In this document: piece by piece, positions 35,194-44,919 of the stretch
Layout: every line of letters begins with the position of its first letter
Position numbering within the stretch: position 1 is the stretch's first letter
Source: Thermodesulfatator sp.
GTDB lineage: Bacteria; Desulfobacterota; Thermodesulfobacteria; Thermodesulfobacteriales; Thermodesulfobacteriaceae
NCBI GenBank assembly: GCA_027064165.1
Contig: JAMOQE010000013.1
Span: 1 to 61,974 of the forward strand
Direction: 5' to 3'
DNA length: 61,974 nt
Made by a program: the position numbers and the translations under genes
Notes under the pieces: generated by a model
Database searches by the model: none
The model's input: only the letters and a program-made list of their open reading frames with translations
What the model was told of the DNA's origin: nothing

Positions 35194-35704
35194 GAGCTGT
35201 TAGTAGAACTCTTTTAAAATTGGATTCTCTTCTCAGATCTTCTGAAAAGGCTGTGTTTAACTCAATTGTAATCGTTTCATCTATATAAAGCTGCTGTTGG
35301 TTATAGGAATTTACAACAAAAGGCACAAAAAAAGAGTTCATCTGTAATAAATATTTTAACAAATCCTCTGGATGGGCAAATTTAAAGGCTTGATTTGCTC
35401 TTTTGAGGATGTAAAAATTTTCTGCAGGTTCATAAAAAAGGGTTATTTTCGTACTTACTTCTTTTAATAACTTGTCCTTCCAGAAAAACTTTTTTTTGTA
35501 AATCCGAAATGTATATTTAATATACACGGGAAACTTTTGTTCTTTCAAGGCAAGGAGTAATCGTTGAAAAGGAAAAGTTTGATAATGAACATTAATTAAT
35601 ATCCCCTCTGGCTGTTTCCATGCTTTGGTAGTAATATCAAAACACAATCCTGCGAGAGGGAAGAGAATAAAGATTAATAGGGAGAAAAATAAAGCCTTTT
35701 TCAT
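35171..35704 (-). CDS. DUF4390 exported protein
   Basis: A 177-residue protein with a signal peptide (ALFFSLLIFILFPLAGLCF, about residues 4-22) and a beta-rich remainder. It matches the pattern of the DUF4390 family, whose genes often stand just before ntrY in proteobacteria. The molecular role is unknown. Its overlap with the kinase gene suggests a periplasmic accessory that affects the kinase's sensing domain (inference). Confidence 0.8.
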   Translation of the reverse strand: MKKALFFSLLIFILFPLAGLCFDITTKAWKQPEGILINVHYQTFPFQRLLLALKEQKFPVYIKYTFRIYKKKFFWKDKLLKEVSTKITLFYEPAENFYILKRANQAFKFAHPEDLLKYLLQMNSFFVPFVVNSYNQQQLYIDETITIELNTAFSEDLRRESNFKRVLLTAHAQSKIF

Positions 35705-35750
35705 GTTGAAATTATTTTATCATAATTCGGAAAAAAATGTAGATGAGCTC

Positions 35751-35778
35751 TTGACAAAAGAAAAAATGTATTTATTAT
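35751..35778 (+). promoter_or_regulatory. Promoter of tRNA-Asn
   Basis: TTGACA (35751-35756) and TATTAT (35773-35778) are 16 bp apart. Transcription would start about 10 bases before the tRNA. Confidence 0.65.
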
Positions 35779-35795
35779 TAAAAACTGGTTAAGGT

Positions 35796-35868
35796 TCCCC
35801 GGTAGCTCAATTGGCAGAGCATCGGGCTGTTAACCCGAGGGTTGCAGGTTCGAGCCCTGCCCGGGGAG
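35796..35868 (+). tRNA. tRNA-Asn (GTT)
   Basis: A complete cloverleaf can be drawn: acceptor TCCCCGG (35796-35802) pairs with CCGGGGA (35861-35867); D-stem GCTC with GAGC; anticodon stem TCGGG with CCCGA around loop CTGTTAA, with GTT at 35829-35831; T-arm GCAGG-TTCGAGC-CCTGC. The discriminator is G. The next bases are CTT, so the 3' CCA is not encoded and must be added by the nucleotidyltransferases. Confidence 0.96.
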
Positions 35869-36007
35869 CTTATTTTATTATCTAAAAAGGCGTCAAAGTC
35901 ATTAAAAAGAACTTGCCCATAAGGTTTCAAAATTTTTCCTGCCTGTTTTTTAATGGCTATGTAAAATAGGCTTAATTTGAAATTAAATCCCCTAAAGGAG
36001 TATTAAT

Positions 36008-37282
36008 ATGGAAAATCTTTCTTCTCCTATTTATCTCTCAGAATTAAGAAAAAAAAGCCTGCCAGAATTATACGAAATAGGTGAAAAGCTTGGCATAGAA
36101 AATATTTATAACTTCTACAAGAAGTCTGATGTAATATACCAAATAATTCAAAACCTCCTTATCAAGAATGCAGAAATTATTGTGGAAGGCGTATTAGAGG
36201 TTTTACCGGAAGGATTTGGTTTTCTTAGATTCAACGATTACAATTACTTACCCAGTTCTGAAGATATTTATGTCTCTCCTCCTCAAATAAGGAAGTTTGG
36301 TTTAAAAACAGGAGATACCATTCTTGGTCAGATAAGGCTTCCTAAAGAAGGAGAGAAGTACTTTGCCTTGGCAAAAATTGAAAAAATAAATTATCTCAGT
36401 CCTGAAATAGTAAGAACAAGAACTCCTTTTGATCACCTTACCCCTATTCATCCAAATGAGTGGTTACGGCTTGAAACAGATCCAGAAAATTATTCTACAA
36501 GAATTATAGACCTTTTTGTACCCATAGGCAAAGGGCAGAGAGGACTGATAGTTGCTCCCCCAAGAACAGGGAAAACTGTGCTTCTCCAGAATATTGCTAA
36601 TGGGATAGTGAAAAATTATCCTGACATTCACCTTATGATTCTTCTCATTGATGAAAGGCCAGAGGAAGTTACCGAAATGCAACGAATTGTACCCAAGGCA
36701 GAAATTATAAGTTCCACTTTTGATGAACCCCCGCAAAAGCACACTCAGGTGGCAGAGATCGCTATAGAAAGGGCTAAAAGGCTTGTAGAATGTAAATACG
36801 ATGTGGTAATTCTCCTTGATAGTTTAACCCGTCTTACCAGGGCATACAATACTGTTGTGCCTTCAAGTGGAAAGCTTCTTTCTGGTGGAATTGATGCCAA
36901 TGCCCTTCATAAACCAAAAAGATTTTTTGGAGCAGCAAGAAACATAGAAGAAGGTGGAAGCTTAACTATAATTGCCACCTGCCTTATAGACACTGGAAGC
37001 CGTATGGACGAAGTAATTTTTGAAGAATTTAAAGGCACAGGAAACATGGAAATAGTCTTAGACAGAAGACTTGCTGATAAAAGAATCTGGCCTGCTATTG
37101 ACATTCACTTAAGTGGAACAAGAAAGGAAGATTTGCTTCTTCCCCCGGAGATCCTTCACAAGGTCTGGCTCCTCAGAAAAGTCCTTGCTCCCCTTGGTCC
37201 GGTTGAATGCATGGAATTTCTCCTGGAAAAACTTAAAGATACAAAAAGTAATGAAGAGTTCTTAAGTATAATGAATCAGTAA
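36008..37282 (+). CDS. rho: Transcription termination factor Rho
   Basis: A 424-residue RNA helicase that ends transcription at Rho-dependent sites. It has the N-terminal Rho_N helical domain ([20 protein letters not shown]), the cold-shock-like RNA-binding domain ([13 protein letters not shown]) and a RecA-type ATPase with Walker [13 protein letters not shown] and Walker [13 protein letters not shown]. The length is standard. The Shine-Dalgarno is aaaggag before the ATG. There is no clear promoter of its own, so transcription may continue from the tRNA promoter. Confidence 0.97.
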   Translation: MENLSSPIYLSELRKKSLPELYEIGEKLGIENIYNFYKKSDVIYQIIQNLLIKNAEIIVEGVLEVLPEGFGFLRFNDYNYLPSSEDIYVSPPQIRKFGLKTGDTILGQIRLPKEGEKYFALAKIEKINYLSPEIVRTRTPFDHLTPIHPNEWLRLETDPENYSTRIIDLFVPIGKGQRGLIVAPPRTGKTVLLQNIANGIVKNYPDIHLMILLIDERPEEVTEMQRIVPKAEIISSTFDEPPQKHTQVAEIAIERAKRLVECKYDVVILLDSLTRLTRAYNTVVPSSGKLLSGGIDANALHKPKRFFGAARNIEEGGSLTIIATCLIDTGSRMDEVIFEEFKGTGNMEIVLDRRLADKRIWPAIDIHLSGTRKEDLLLPPEILHKVWLLRKVLAPLGPVECMEFLLEKLKDTKSNEEFLSIMNQ

Positions 37283-37289
37283 AAAACAA

Positions 37290-38297
37290 ATGAATATGAA
37301 ACTTGTTTTCTCTGAATTAGAAGATAAAGAAAAGAAACTTATTACAGAAAAATTTGGAAAATATCAATTAGTATTCTTAAATGAGCCATTAAAGCAGGAC
37401 AATCTTGATAAGTACATTGATGCAGATATCCTTTCTATATTTGTTAATAGCAGAATTGATCGTTCAATAATTGAGCGAATGCCTAAGCTTAAAATGATTG
37501 CTACCCGTTCAACTGGATTTGATCACATAGATATAGAGGCATGTAAGGAACATGGAATAGTTGTTAGCAATGTACCCAGGTATGGAGATCACACTATTGC
37601 TGAACATGCCTTTGCATTACTTTTAGCTATAGTAAAAAACTTATTGCTTAGTGTTGAAAGAGTTAAAAAAGGGATATTCAGTTATAAAGGATTAAGAGGA
37701 CTTGAACTCAAAGGGAAAACTCTTGGAGTAATTGGTACTGGAAATATTGGTAAAAATATGATAAAAATTGCTAAAGGTTTTGATATGACAGTTATTGCTT
37801 ATGATGCTTATCCTGATTATGAAATAGCCAATCAGTTAGGATATAAATATGTTAGTTTTGAAGAATTGCTAACTAATAGTGACATTATAAGTATTCATGT
37901 ACCCTTACTACCATCTACCAGACATATGATAAACAAACAGAACTTACATCTTTTAAAAAAGGGAGTAATAATCATTAATACTGCTCGGGGACCTATAATT
38001 GAGACAGAGGCATTGCTTTTAGGTTTAGAAAAAGGAATAATTGGTGCTGCAGGCTTAGATGTATTAGAAGGTGAACACGACCTTGTCCAAGTGCCAGAGT
38101 TAATAAACCATAATTTTGAAAAACAAATAAATTATAAGTTATTAGCATTAAATTATATGCTTATCCACCATCCAAGAGTGATTATCACACCACACAATGC
38201 ATTTAATACTCAAGAAGCATCGGAAAGAATATTGTTTACCACCATTGAGAACATCAATTCTTTTCTTAACGGAAAACCTATCAATAGAGTTGTATAA
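37290..38297 (+). CDS. D-2-hydroxyacid dehydrogenase (D-lactate dehydrogenase-like)
   Basis: A 335-residue NAD-dependent dehydrogenase. It has GKTLGVIGTGNIGKNM (the nucleotide-binding loop), NTARGPIIETEALL (substrate-binding Arg), DVLEGEHD (Glu) and ITPHNAF (catalytic His), which complete the Arg-Glu-His set. The order and length suit D-lactate dehydrogenase and its relatives. Codon use is more A/T-rich, with many TTA codons and GTT/GCT/GAT choices unlike its neighbours. It has no Shine-Dalgarno (a second ATG lies two codons on) and its own terminator, all of which suggests later insertion. Confidence 0.9.
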   Translation: MNMKLVFSELEDKEKKLITEKFGKYQLVFLNEPLKQDNLDKYIDADILSIFVNSRIDRSIIERMPKLKMIATRSTGFDHIDIEACKEHGIVVSNVPRYGDHTIAEHAFALLLAIVKNLLLSVERVKKGIFSYKGLRGLELKGKTLGVIGTGNIGKNMIKIAKGFDMTVIAYDAYPDYEIANQLGYKYVSFEELLTNSDIISIHVPLLPSTRHMINKQNLHLLKKGVIIINTARGPIIETEALLLGLEKGIIGAAGLDVLEGEHDLVQVPELINHNFEKQINYKLLALNYMLIHHPRVIITPHNAFNTQEASERILFTTIENINSFLNGKPINRVV

Positions 38298-38306
38298 ATT
38301 TTTAAA

Positions 38307-38345
38307 CCAGGCCCCTTTATAAAGGGACCTGGGATAACTTTTTTA
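38307..38345 (+). terminator. Intrinsic terminator after the dehydrogenase gene
   Basis: CCAGG-C-CCCTTTATAAAGGG-A-CCTGG (38307-38332) forms a strong hairpin followed by GATAACTTTTTT. It overlaps the last bases of lon, so it may also stop lon transcripts on the other strand, although the T-rich tract there is poorer. Confidence 0.85.
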
Positions 38346-40778
38346 ATGCTCTAAGATTGCCTTTTCCTTCTTAACTTTCTCCTGAAGTTCAACAAGCTTC
38401 CAGACATCCAAAGACGGGGCCTCCTTGAAAAGTGCCTCCGGATTTTCCAGATCAAGGGCTATTTTCAACACTTCATCTACATTTTCTACCAGTTTGATAT
38501 CAAGTTTTTTAATTATCTTTGGATTTATTTCTTTAAGGTCCTTTTCATTTTCTTTGGGTATAATAACAGTCTTTATTCCACCTCTTACAGCAGCAAGAAG
38601 CTTCTCTTTAAGGCCTCCAATAGGAAGTACCCTTCCCCTGAGGGTTATCTCTCCTGTCATAGCCACAGTATTTTTTACTGGTACTTTAAGAAGGGCAGAC
38701 ACAATAGCTGTAGCAATGGTGATACCTGCACTTGGCCCATCCTTGGGAATAGCTCCCTCTGGTACATGTACATGAATGTCAATCTTGGTGTAAAAATCAA
38801 GGGGTAAACCCAATTGAAGTGCCCTTGATCTCACATAACTCATAGCTGCCTGCACAGACTCCTGCATTACTTCCCCAAGCTTTCCGGTAATCTGAAGATT
38901 TCCTTTACCAGGCATAATTACAGCCTCTATCTGAAGCAAACACCCACCTGTCTCTGTCCAGGCAAGGCCTGTGGCTATACCTACCTGCGGTTTTTCCTCT
39001 GCCACCCCATACCTATACCTGGGCACTCCCAGAAACTTCTCCAGTTTGGAAATCGTTACTTTTATTGGTTTATAACGCTCCGGATCCCGAGCCACCTCTC
39101 TTGCTACTTTTCTACAAATATTGGCAATTTCCCTTTCAAGATTTCTCACTCCCGCCTCTTTGGTATACTTCCTTATAATCTCAAGAATTGTTTTGTCAGG
39201 TAAAGTAAACATTTCTGGCTTAAGCCCATGAGCCTCAAGTTGCCTGGGAAGCAAATATTTTTTAGCAATCTCAAGCTTCTCCTCCTCTGTATAGCCAGGA
39301 ATTTCTATAATCTCCATTCTGTCAAGAAGAGGAGCAGGGATGGTAAAAAGGGTATTGGCCGTGGTAATAAAAAGCACCTTGGAAAGGTCATACTCCACTT
39401 CAAGGTAATGGTCCTGAAAAGAATAATTCTGTTCCGGATCCAGCACTTCTAAAAGGGCTGCTGCCGGATCTCCCCGAAAGTCTGCCCCTATTTTATCCAC
39501 TTCATCCAGACAAAATACAGGATTAATAGTTCCTGCCTTTTTCATTCCCTGGATGATCTTACCAGGAAGTGCCCCAACATAGGTCCTCCTGTGCCCCCTT
39601 ATCTCCGCCTCATCCCTTACTCCACCAAGAGAAATCCTCACAAACTTTCTTCCAATTGCCTCAGCTATGGACTTAGCAAGAGAAGTCTTTCCCACTCCAG
39701 GAGGCCCAACAAAACAAAGAATAGGACCTTTAATCTTTTTAGTAAGTTTTTGTACAGCAAGATGCTCTATAATCCTCTGTTTGGGTTTTTCAAGGCCATA
39801 GTGATGTTTGTTTAAAATTTCTTCCACTTTTTCTAAATCTATATTGTCTTTTGTTTTCTCATACCAAGGAAGACTGAGCAGCCAATCTATGTAATTTCTT
39901 ACCACTGTGGCCTCGGCAGACATGGGAGACATAAGAGAAAGCTTCTTAAACTCCTTTCTTACAACCGAAGCCACATACTTAGGAAGCTTTTTTTTCTTTA
40001 TTCTCTTTTCAAGCTCAGCCAGATCACTTCTGCCATCTTCCCTCTCTCCAAGCTCCTTCTGAATGGCTTTCATCTGCTCGTGGAGATAATAATCTCTTTG
40101 AGTCTTTTCCATCTGCTTTTTGACCCGCTCCCTTATACGGGCTTCTGTCTTTATAATTTCAATCTCTCCACGCAGAAAATTAAGTAAGTATTCAAGTCTT
40201 TTCCTCACACTGATGGTTTCAAGAAGTTTCTGCCTCTGTTCAAGTTTGAGGCTCAAAACAGCACCCAATCTATCAGAAAACTCTGCAGGATCATCTATGG
40301 AAAGTAAACTACTTACTACTTCTGGATTCAACTTCTTATTATAATGCGCATACTCATCCAGAGACTCTTTACACAACTTTAAAAGAGCCACCGTCTCCAG
40401 ATCGTTTTCTACCACCTCCGTTTTGGGTTCTACTTCAACCAGAAAATAATCTGGATTGGGCAAAAATCTTAAAATTCTACCCCTGTGTAATCCTTCTACC
40501 AAAATTTTAAGTGTGCCATCCGGAAGTTTAAGAAGCTGAATAATTTTACAAAAAGTCCCTACCCTATAAATGTCATCTTCACTGGGATGATCAAGCTTGG
40601 CATCCTTTTGAGCCGCCAGAAAAATTATCTTATCGTGCTCATAAGCTGTTTCTATGGCAAGAATACTCTTTGTCCTGCCAATAAATAAAGGCACAGCCGT
40701 ATTAGGAAATACTACAATTTCTCTCAATGGAAGAAGTGGTAAAACTTTTATATTGTTTTTTATTATCTCTTCCTTCAT
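38343..40778 (-). CDS. lon: ATP-dependent Lon protease
   Basis: An 811-residue hexameric AAA+ protease that degrades misfolded and regulatory proteins in the cytoplasm. It has an N-terminal LON substrate domain ([17 protein letters not shown]), a coiled coil, an ATPase with [10 protein letters not shown], and a C-terminal Ser-Lys protease domain with the catalytic Ser in [10 protein letters not shown] and Lys in [10 protein letters not shown]. Length and motifs fit LonA. It lies 8 bp downstream of clpX and is the last gene of this operon. Confidence 0.97.
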   Translation of the reverse strand: MKEEIIKNNIKVLPLLPLREIVVFPNTAVPLFIGRTKSILAIETAYEHDKIIFLAAQKDAKLDHPSEDDIYRVGTFCKIIQLLKLPDGTLKILVEGLHRGRILRFLPNPDYFLVEVEPKTEVVENDLETVALLKLCKESLDEYAHYNKKLNPEVVSSLLSIDDPAEFSDRLGAVLSLKLEQRQKLLETISVRKRLEYLLNFLRGEIEIIKTEARIRERVKKQMEKTQRDYYLHEQMKAIQKELGEREDGRSDLAELEKRIKKKKLPKYVASVVRKEFKKLSLMSPMSAEATVVRNYIDWLLSLPWYEKTKDNIDLEKVEEILNKHHYGLEKPKQRIIEHLAVQKLTKKIKGPILCFVGPPGVGKTSLAKSIAEAIGRKFVRISLGGVRDEAEIRGHRRTYVGALPGKIIQGMKKAGTINPVFCLDEVDKIGADFRGDPAAALLEVLDPEQNYSFQDHYLEVEYDLSKVLFITTANTLFTIPAPLLDRMEIIEIPGYTEEEKLEIAKKYLLPRQLEAHGLKPEMFTLPDKTILEIIRKYTKEAGVRNLEREIANICRKVAREVARDPERYKPIKVTISKLEKFLGVPRYRYGVAEEKPQVGIATGLAWTETGGCLLQIEAVIMPGKGNLQITGKLGEVMQESVQAAMSYVRSRALQLGLPLDFYTKIDIHVHVPEGAIPKDGPSAGITIATAIVSALLKVPVKNTVAMTGEITLRGRVLPIGGLKEKLLAAVRGGIKTVIIPKENEKDLKEINPKIIKKLDIKLVENVDEVLKIALDLENPEALFKEAPSLDVWKLVELQEKVKKEKAILEH

Positions 40779-40786
40779 AACCTTCT

Positions 40787-42052
40787 CTAACCTCCTTCAA
40801 CTATTCTTTTTTCTCTAAAAATTAAGACTGGTCGCTCTTTTTTCAAGACGACTTCTTCAGTAACTATGCATTCTTTTACCCCTCTTAAAGACGGAAGTTC
40901 ATACATCACATCTATCATGATTTCTTCTATAATAGAACGAAGCCCCCTTGCTCCTGTCTTTCTTTTCAATGCCTCCTCTGCCACTGCCCTGAGTGCCCCC
41001 TCGGTGAACTTAAGCTCCACTCCTTCCATTTCAAAAAGTTTTTGATACTGCTTTATCACAGAATTTTTCGGTTCCACAAGAATTCTTATCAAATCTTCCA
41101 CTCCAAGTTCGTCAAGGGTAGCAATTACAGGAAGCCTTCCCACAAACTCGGGGATAAATCCATACTTTATCAAATCCTCTGGCTGCACCTTGGAAAGCAC
41201 TTCCCCAAGGGTCAGATCTTTTACGCTTTTTATCTCCGCTCCAAAACCAATAGAGCCTTTACCAAGTCGTTTTTTTATTATTGCATCAAGACCTACAAAA
41301 GCCCCCCCACAGATAAATAAAATATTCTTGGTATCCAGTCTTATGTATTCCTGCTGGGGATGCTTTCTTCCTCCTTTGGGAGGAATATTGGCAATGGTAC
41401 CCTCAAGAATCTTAAGAAGCGCCTGCTGTACCCCCTCTCCAGAAACATCCCTTGTAATTGAAGGGCTATCACTTTTTCTGGCAATCTTGTCTATCTCATC
41501 TATATAAACTATGCCCTTTTCTGCAAGCTCCACTTCGTAATTTGCCGCCTGAAGTAAATATAAGAGTATGTTTTCCACATCCTCCCCCACATACCCTGCC
41601 TCTGTAAGAGGAGTGGCATCAGCAATGGTAAAAGGCACCTTTAAAAACCTGGCAAGTGTCTGGGCAAGCAGAGTTTTCCCGCATCCAGTAGGTCCAATAA
41701 GTAAAATGTTTGTTTTCTGAACCTCTACATCTTTTAATTTGCCTTTATACCTCTTTTCGTATTCCACCCTTTTGTAATGGTTGTACACGGCAACGGAAAG
41801 AATTTTTTTGGCCCTCTCCTGCCCTATTACATACTGATCAAGATACTCCTTTATCTCTGGAGGTGTGGGAATTTTTGATCCCGAAGTCACACCACTTTCT
41901 TCCCATCTATCATATTCTTCTTTAAGAATCTCATTACAAAGTTCCACACACTCATCACAAATATACGCAGAAGAGCCTGCAATTAGTTTTCTTACTTCGC
42001 TCTGGCTTTTACCACAAAAAGAACACTTTGGTTCTTTATCTTTCTCATTCAT
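40787..42052 (-). CDS. clpX: ClpX ATPase subunit
   Basis: A 421-residue unfoldase that feeds ClpP. The N-terminal zinc-binding domain has CSFCGKSQ and CDECVELC. It is followed by Walker A GPTGCGKT, the pore loop GYVG in [10 protein letters not shown], and Walker [12 protein letters not shown]. The frame is open to a GTG at 42061, but that codon lies inside the Shine-Dalgarno (gaaggtgag), so the ATG at 42052 is preferred. It overlaps the clpP stop by 8 bp. Confidence 0.97.
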   Translation of the reverse strand: MNEKDKEPKCSFCGKSQSEVRKLIAGSSAYICDECVELCNEILKEEYDRWEESGVTSGSKIPTPPEIKEYLDQYVIGQERAKKILSVAVYNHYKRVEYEKRYKGKLKDVEVQKTNILLIGPTGCGKTLLAQTLARFLKVPFTIADATPLTEAGYVGEDVENILLYLLQAANYEVELAEKGIVYIDEIDKIARKSDSPSITRDVSGEGVQQALLKILEGTIANIPPKGGRKHPQQEYIRLDTKNILFICGGAFVGLDAIIKKRLGKGSIGFGAEIKSVKDLTLGEVLSKVQPEDLIKYGFIPEFVGRLPVIATLDELGVEDLIRILVEPKNSVIKQYQKLFEMEGVELKFTEGALRAVAEEALKRKTGARGLRSIIEEIMIDVMYELPSLRGVKECIVTEEVVLKKERPVLIFREKRIVEGG

Positions 42053-42647
42053 TTTTCTCACCTTCCCTCGTTGTTAAAACTTTATCAATAAGTCCGTAGG
42101 CTAAAGCCTCTTCAGCAGACATATAAAAATCCCTTTCAGTATCCACCCTTATTTTATCTTTTGGCTGACCTGTATGTTTGGCAAGTATCTCGTTAAGAAT
42201 CTCTCTAAGTCTCAAAATCTCCCTGGCCTGAATTTCCACATCTGTAGCCTGCCCCTGAAAGGCTCCCATGGGTTGGTGAACCATTATTCTGGAATGGCGA
42301 AGTGCATACCTCTTTCCTTTTGTCCCGGCAGCAAGAAGGACTGCAGCCATACTGGCTGCCTGCCCCACACAAATGGTGCAAACATCAGGTTTTATGTATT
42401 GCATGGTATCGTAAATAGCAAGGCCTGCAGTAACAAGGCCTCCTGGAGAGTTTATGTAAAGCATTATGTCTTTTTCCGGATCCTCAGCCTCAAGAAATAG
42501 AAGCTGAGCTATCACCAAATTTGCAAGATTTTCATCTATCTGCGTCCCAATAAAAATTATACGCTCTTTCAAAAGCCTGGAATAGATATCATAAGCCCTT
42601 TCCCCACGCCCTGTCTGTTCTATTACTATGGGAATGTAATAACTCAC
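42045..42647 (-). CDS. clpP: ClpP protease subunit
   Basis: A 200-residue serine peptidase that forms the double-ring chamber served by ClpX. The nucleophile Ser is in GQAASMAAV and the His in RIMVHQPMG. The start is a GTG with aaaggag about 7 bases upstream, directly after the tig stop. The tig-clpP-clpX-lon order is the classical one. Confidence 0.97.
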   Translation of the reverse strand: MSYYIPIVIEQTGRGERAYDIYSRLLKERIIFIGTQIDENLANLVIAQLLFLEAEDPEKDIMLYINSPGGLVTAGLAIYDTMQYIKPDVCTICVGQAASMAAVLLAAGTKGKRYALRHSRIMVHQPMGAFQGQATDVEIQAREILRLREILNEILAKHTGQPKDKIRVDTERDFYMSAEEALAYGLIDKVLTTREGEKNE

Positions 42648-42648
42648 C

Positions 42649-43935
42649 TTAGCTCTCCTTTTCTACAGGTTTGGCATTCTCTTCCAAAAATTTAAGCGTC
42701 TTTTCGGCAAGTTTCTTGGGTAAAATATTAAAATACACTATTCCCCTTGCCCTTTCTACAGATATATTTAATCCTTTTGAAATGGCCTCTATATCCTTTT
42801 CTATTTCCTCCTGAGAAATCTCTATGTCTTCAAGCTCAGCAATTTTTTCCAGAATAAGCTCTTCTTTTGCCTGACGCTCTGCCACTGGCCTTAACCTTTT
42901 TTCAAGTTTCTCAGGAGAAATATTCAACTTTTCCAGGCTAAAACCGTCTCTTTCCAGTGACTGCTGTACCTGATCATAAAGTTGATTAAGTTTGAACTCT
43001 ATATACCTTTCCGGGACTTTAAAATCCACTTTTTCCAAAATTTTTTCAAGTAGCCTCTCCCTGAACCTACTTTGATTCCTCCTCTTTTTTTCCTCAAGTA
43101 ATCTTTTTCTCACTCCTTCTTTTAAAGCCTCCACAGTCTCAAATCCAAGATTAAGAGATTTTACAAATTCATCAGTAAGCTCCTTGAGCTTCCTTTTATA
43201 AACCTCTTTTACTTCTATCTCATACCTTACCTTTTTACCAGCAAGAAGTGGATTTAACCCCTCCTCTGGATACTCTACCTCCACTGTAAACTTATCTCCT
43301 GTCTTCTTCCCTACAAGAGCTTTTTCAATGGTTTCATTAAACTCTCCTGTTCCTACATCTACAAATAAAGCATCTGCCTGATGCCCTGGAATGGGCTTTT
43401 CTCCATCAAAGGCCTCAAATTTTATTACTACTACATCTCTTTCCTTTATCTCTTCATCAGGCTCTGCCTTCTTAAGCTCTGCAAAAGAATAACGCATTTC
43501 TTCAATAACCTTTTCCACCTCGTCCTCGCTCACTTCATCTCTGTCTCTTTCCACTTCAAGGCCTATATAATCTTCTCTTTTTAACTTTATCTCAGGACGA
43601 ATATCCACTCTAACAGAGTACGTAAACTCCTCTCCTTCTTTCAGAGCACTAAATTCCTCCACCCGTGGTTGAAATAATGGTTCAAGTTGCGTCTCTTTTA
43701 TAGCCCGGGGCAAAGTATTTTCAATAATCTGTTCAATACTCTTCTCCTCAATCTCTTCTTTAAATAACTTTTTTACCAGATAAGGAGGAACCTTCCCCTC
43801 TCTGAACCCCTTTACCTTGGCCTTTTTACCTACATCTCTGATTACTTTAGTAATTATCCTGGTTACCTCTTCCTCAGGCACTTTAACTTTTACAATCTTT
43901 TCCACTTCGCTAACATCCTGCACTTCCACTCTCAT
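42649..43935 (-). CDS. tig: Trigger factor
   Basis: A 428-residue ribosome-bound chaperone with prolyl isomerase activity. The N-terminal ribosome-binding domain includes [10 protein letters not shown], close to the GFRxGKxP signature. The FKBP-type domain follows (about 150-245), then a long helical C-terminal domain. The sequence is highly charged. It comes 51 bp after the YhcC-like gene and leads into clpP. Confidence 0.95.
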   Translation of the reverse strand: MRVEVQDVSEVEKIVKVKVPEEEVTRIITKVIRDVGKKAKVKGFREGKVPPYLVKKLFKEEIEEKSIEQIIENTLPRAIKETQLEPLFQPRVEEFSALKEGEEFTYSVRVDIRPEIKLKREDYIGLEVERDRDEVSEDEVEKVIEEMRYSFAELKKAEPDEEIKERDVVVIKFEAFDGEKPIPGHQADALFVDVGTGEFNETIEKALVGKKTGDKFTVEVEYPEEGLNPLLAGKKVRYEIEVKEVYKRKLKELTDEFVKSLNLGFETVEALKEGVRKRLLEEKKRRNQSRFRERLLEKILEKVDFKVPERYIEFKLNQLYDQVQQSLERDGFSLEKLNISPEKLEKRLRPVAERQAKEELILEKIAELEDIEISQEEIEKDIEAISKGLNISVERARGIVYFNILPKKLAEKTLKFLEENAKPVEKES

Positions 43936-43986
43936 CTTCTACTTTTCCTCCTTTCTCTTAAAAATTTCCTTCTCTTAACCTTACCA

Positions 43987-44919
43987 TTAATTTTCAATTT
44001 TTACAAGCTTTCCCTGATAAAGCTCTCTTTCACGAAATCTTTTTCTTATCAAATTGATAACTTCCATCTTTTTGGCCACCCAAATAGGTGCTAAAATTTC
44101 TTCCTCTCTTGCCTCTGAACAAACCCTGTGAATCACTACATCCGAAGGCAGATATGCTATTGCTTCAACCACAAGATCTACATACTCCTCAAGTTCTATT
44201 GGCTTATACTCACCTTTCTGATAAAGCTCTGCCATTTTTGTGCCTTTGACTATGTAAAGGGCATGAAATTTTATTCCATCTATTCCCAGGCTGGCAAGTG
44301 TTTTTACTGTCTCAAGCATCATTTCCCTATTCTCTCCAGGAAGTCCAAAAATTATATGCACCACCACAGGAAAGCCCTCTTTCTTAAGAAGTGCGTGAGC
44401 CCTTAAGAAGTCTTCAAAAGTGTGCCCCCTATTAATCCGCTTCAGGGTTTCATCATGCACACTCTGCACCCCAAGCTCAAGCCAGACATACTTTCCTTTA
44501 TCCCTGTAACTCTTTAAAAGCTCAACCACATCTTTATTTATACAATCAGGCCTTGTGCCTATTGCCATCCCTGCAATGGAATCTTTTAAAAACACAAGAT
44601 CATAGGCTTTTTTTAATTTTTCAATAGGTCCATAGGTATTACAAAAAGACTGAAAGTAAAGAATAAACTTGCGGAAGCCCTTTTTCTCAAATCTTTCACT
44701 AAAAAGCCTTATTTGTTCTTCAAGACTATAGCCTTTTGCCCAAAGCCCTGTGCCAGAGCCTTTGGGGTCACAATAGATACAACCTCCATAACCTTTTGTA
44801 CCATCTCTATTGGGACAGCTAAACCCTGCGTCAAGAGGAATTTTTTTTACCTTCTCTCCGAACTTTTCTTTTAAAAATCTATTCAGAGTGTAATAAGGAT
44901 CCTTCGGGCTAAACCTCAT
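43987..44919 (-). CDS. Radical SAM protein, YhcC family (TIGR01212)
   Basis: A protein of about 310 residues with the atypical radical SAM signature of this family: FSCPNRDG followed by GGCIYC (Cys 35, 47, 50). It carries TIGR01212/COG1242 features such as LGVQS and GLPGENREMM. The biological substrate is not known. The frame is open to 44952 inside the upstream gene, but the ATG at 44919 has GGAG 6 bases before it and is chosen. It overlaps the stop of the upstream nucleotidyltransferase gene by 11 bp. Confidence 0.88.
   Translation of the reverse strand: MRFSPKDPYYTLNRFLKEKFGEKVKKIPLDAGFSCPNRDGTKGYGGCIYCDPKGSGTGLWAKGYSLEEQIRLFSERFEKKGFRKFILYFQSFCNTYGPIEKLKKAYDLVFLKDSIAGMAIGTRPDCINKDVVELLKSYRDKGKYVWLELGVQSVHDETLKRINRGHTFEDFLRAHALLKKEGFPVVVHIIFGLPGENREMMLETVKTLASLGIDGIKFHALYIVKGTKMAELYQKGEYKPIELEEYVDLVVEAIAYLPSDVVIHRVCSEAREEEILAPIWVAKKMEVINLIRKRFRERELYQGKLVKIEN

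Larger units (their letters stand above)
35705..36007. other. Intergenic region with tRNA-Asn
   Basis: The 303 bp between the DUF4390 gene and rho hold a promoter (35751-35778), the tRNA-Asn gene (35796-35868) and a leader of about 140 bp before rho. No terminator-like hairpin is seen after the tRNA. Confidence 0.7.
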
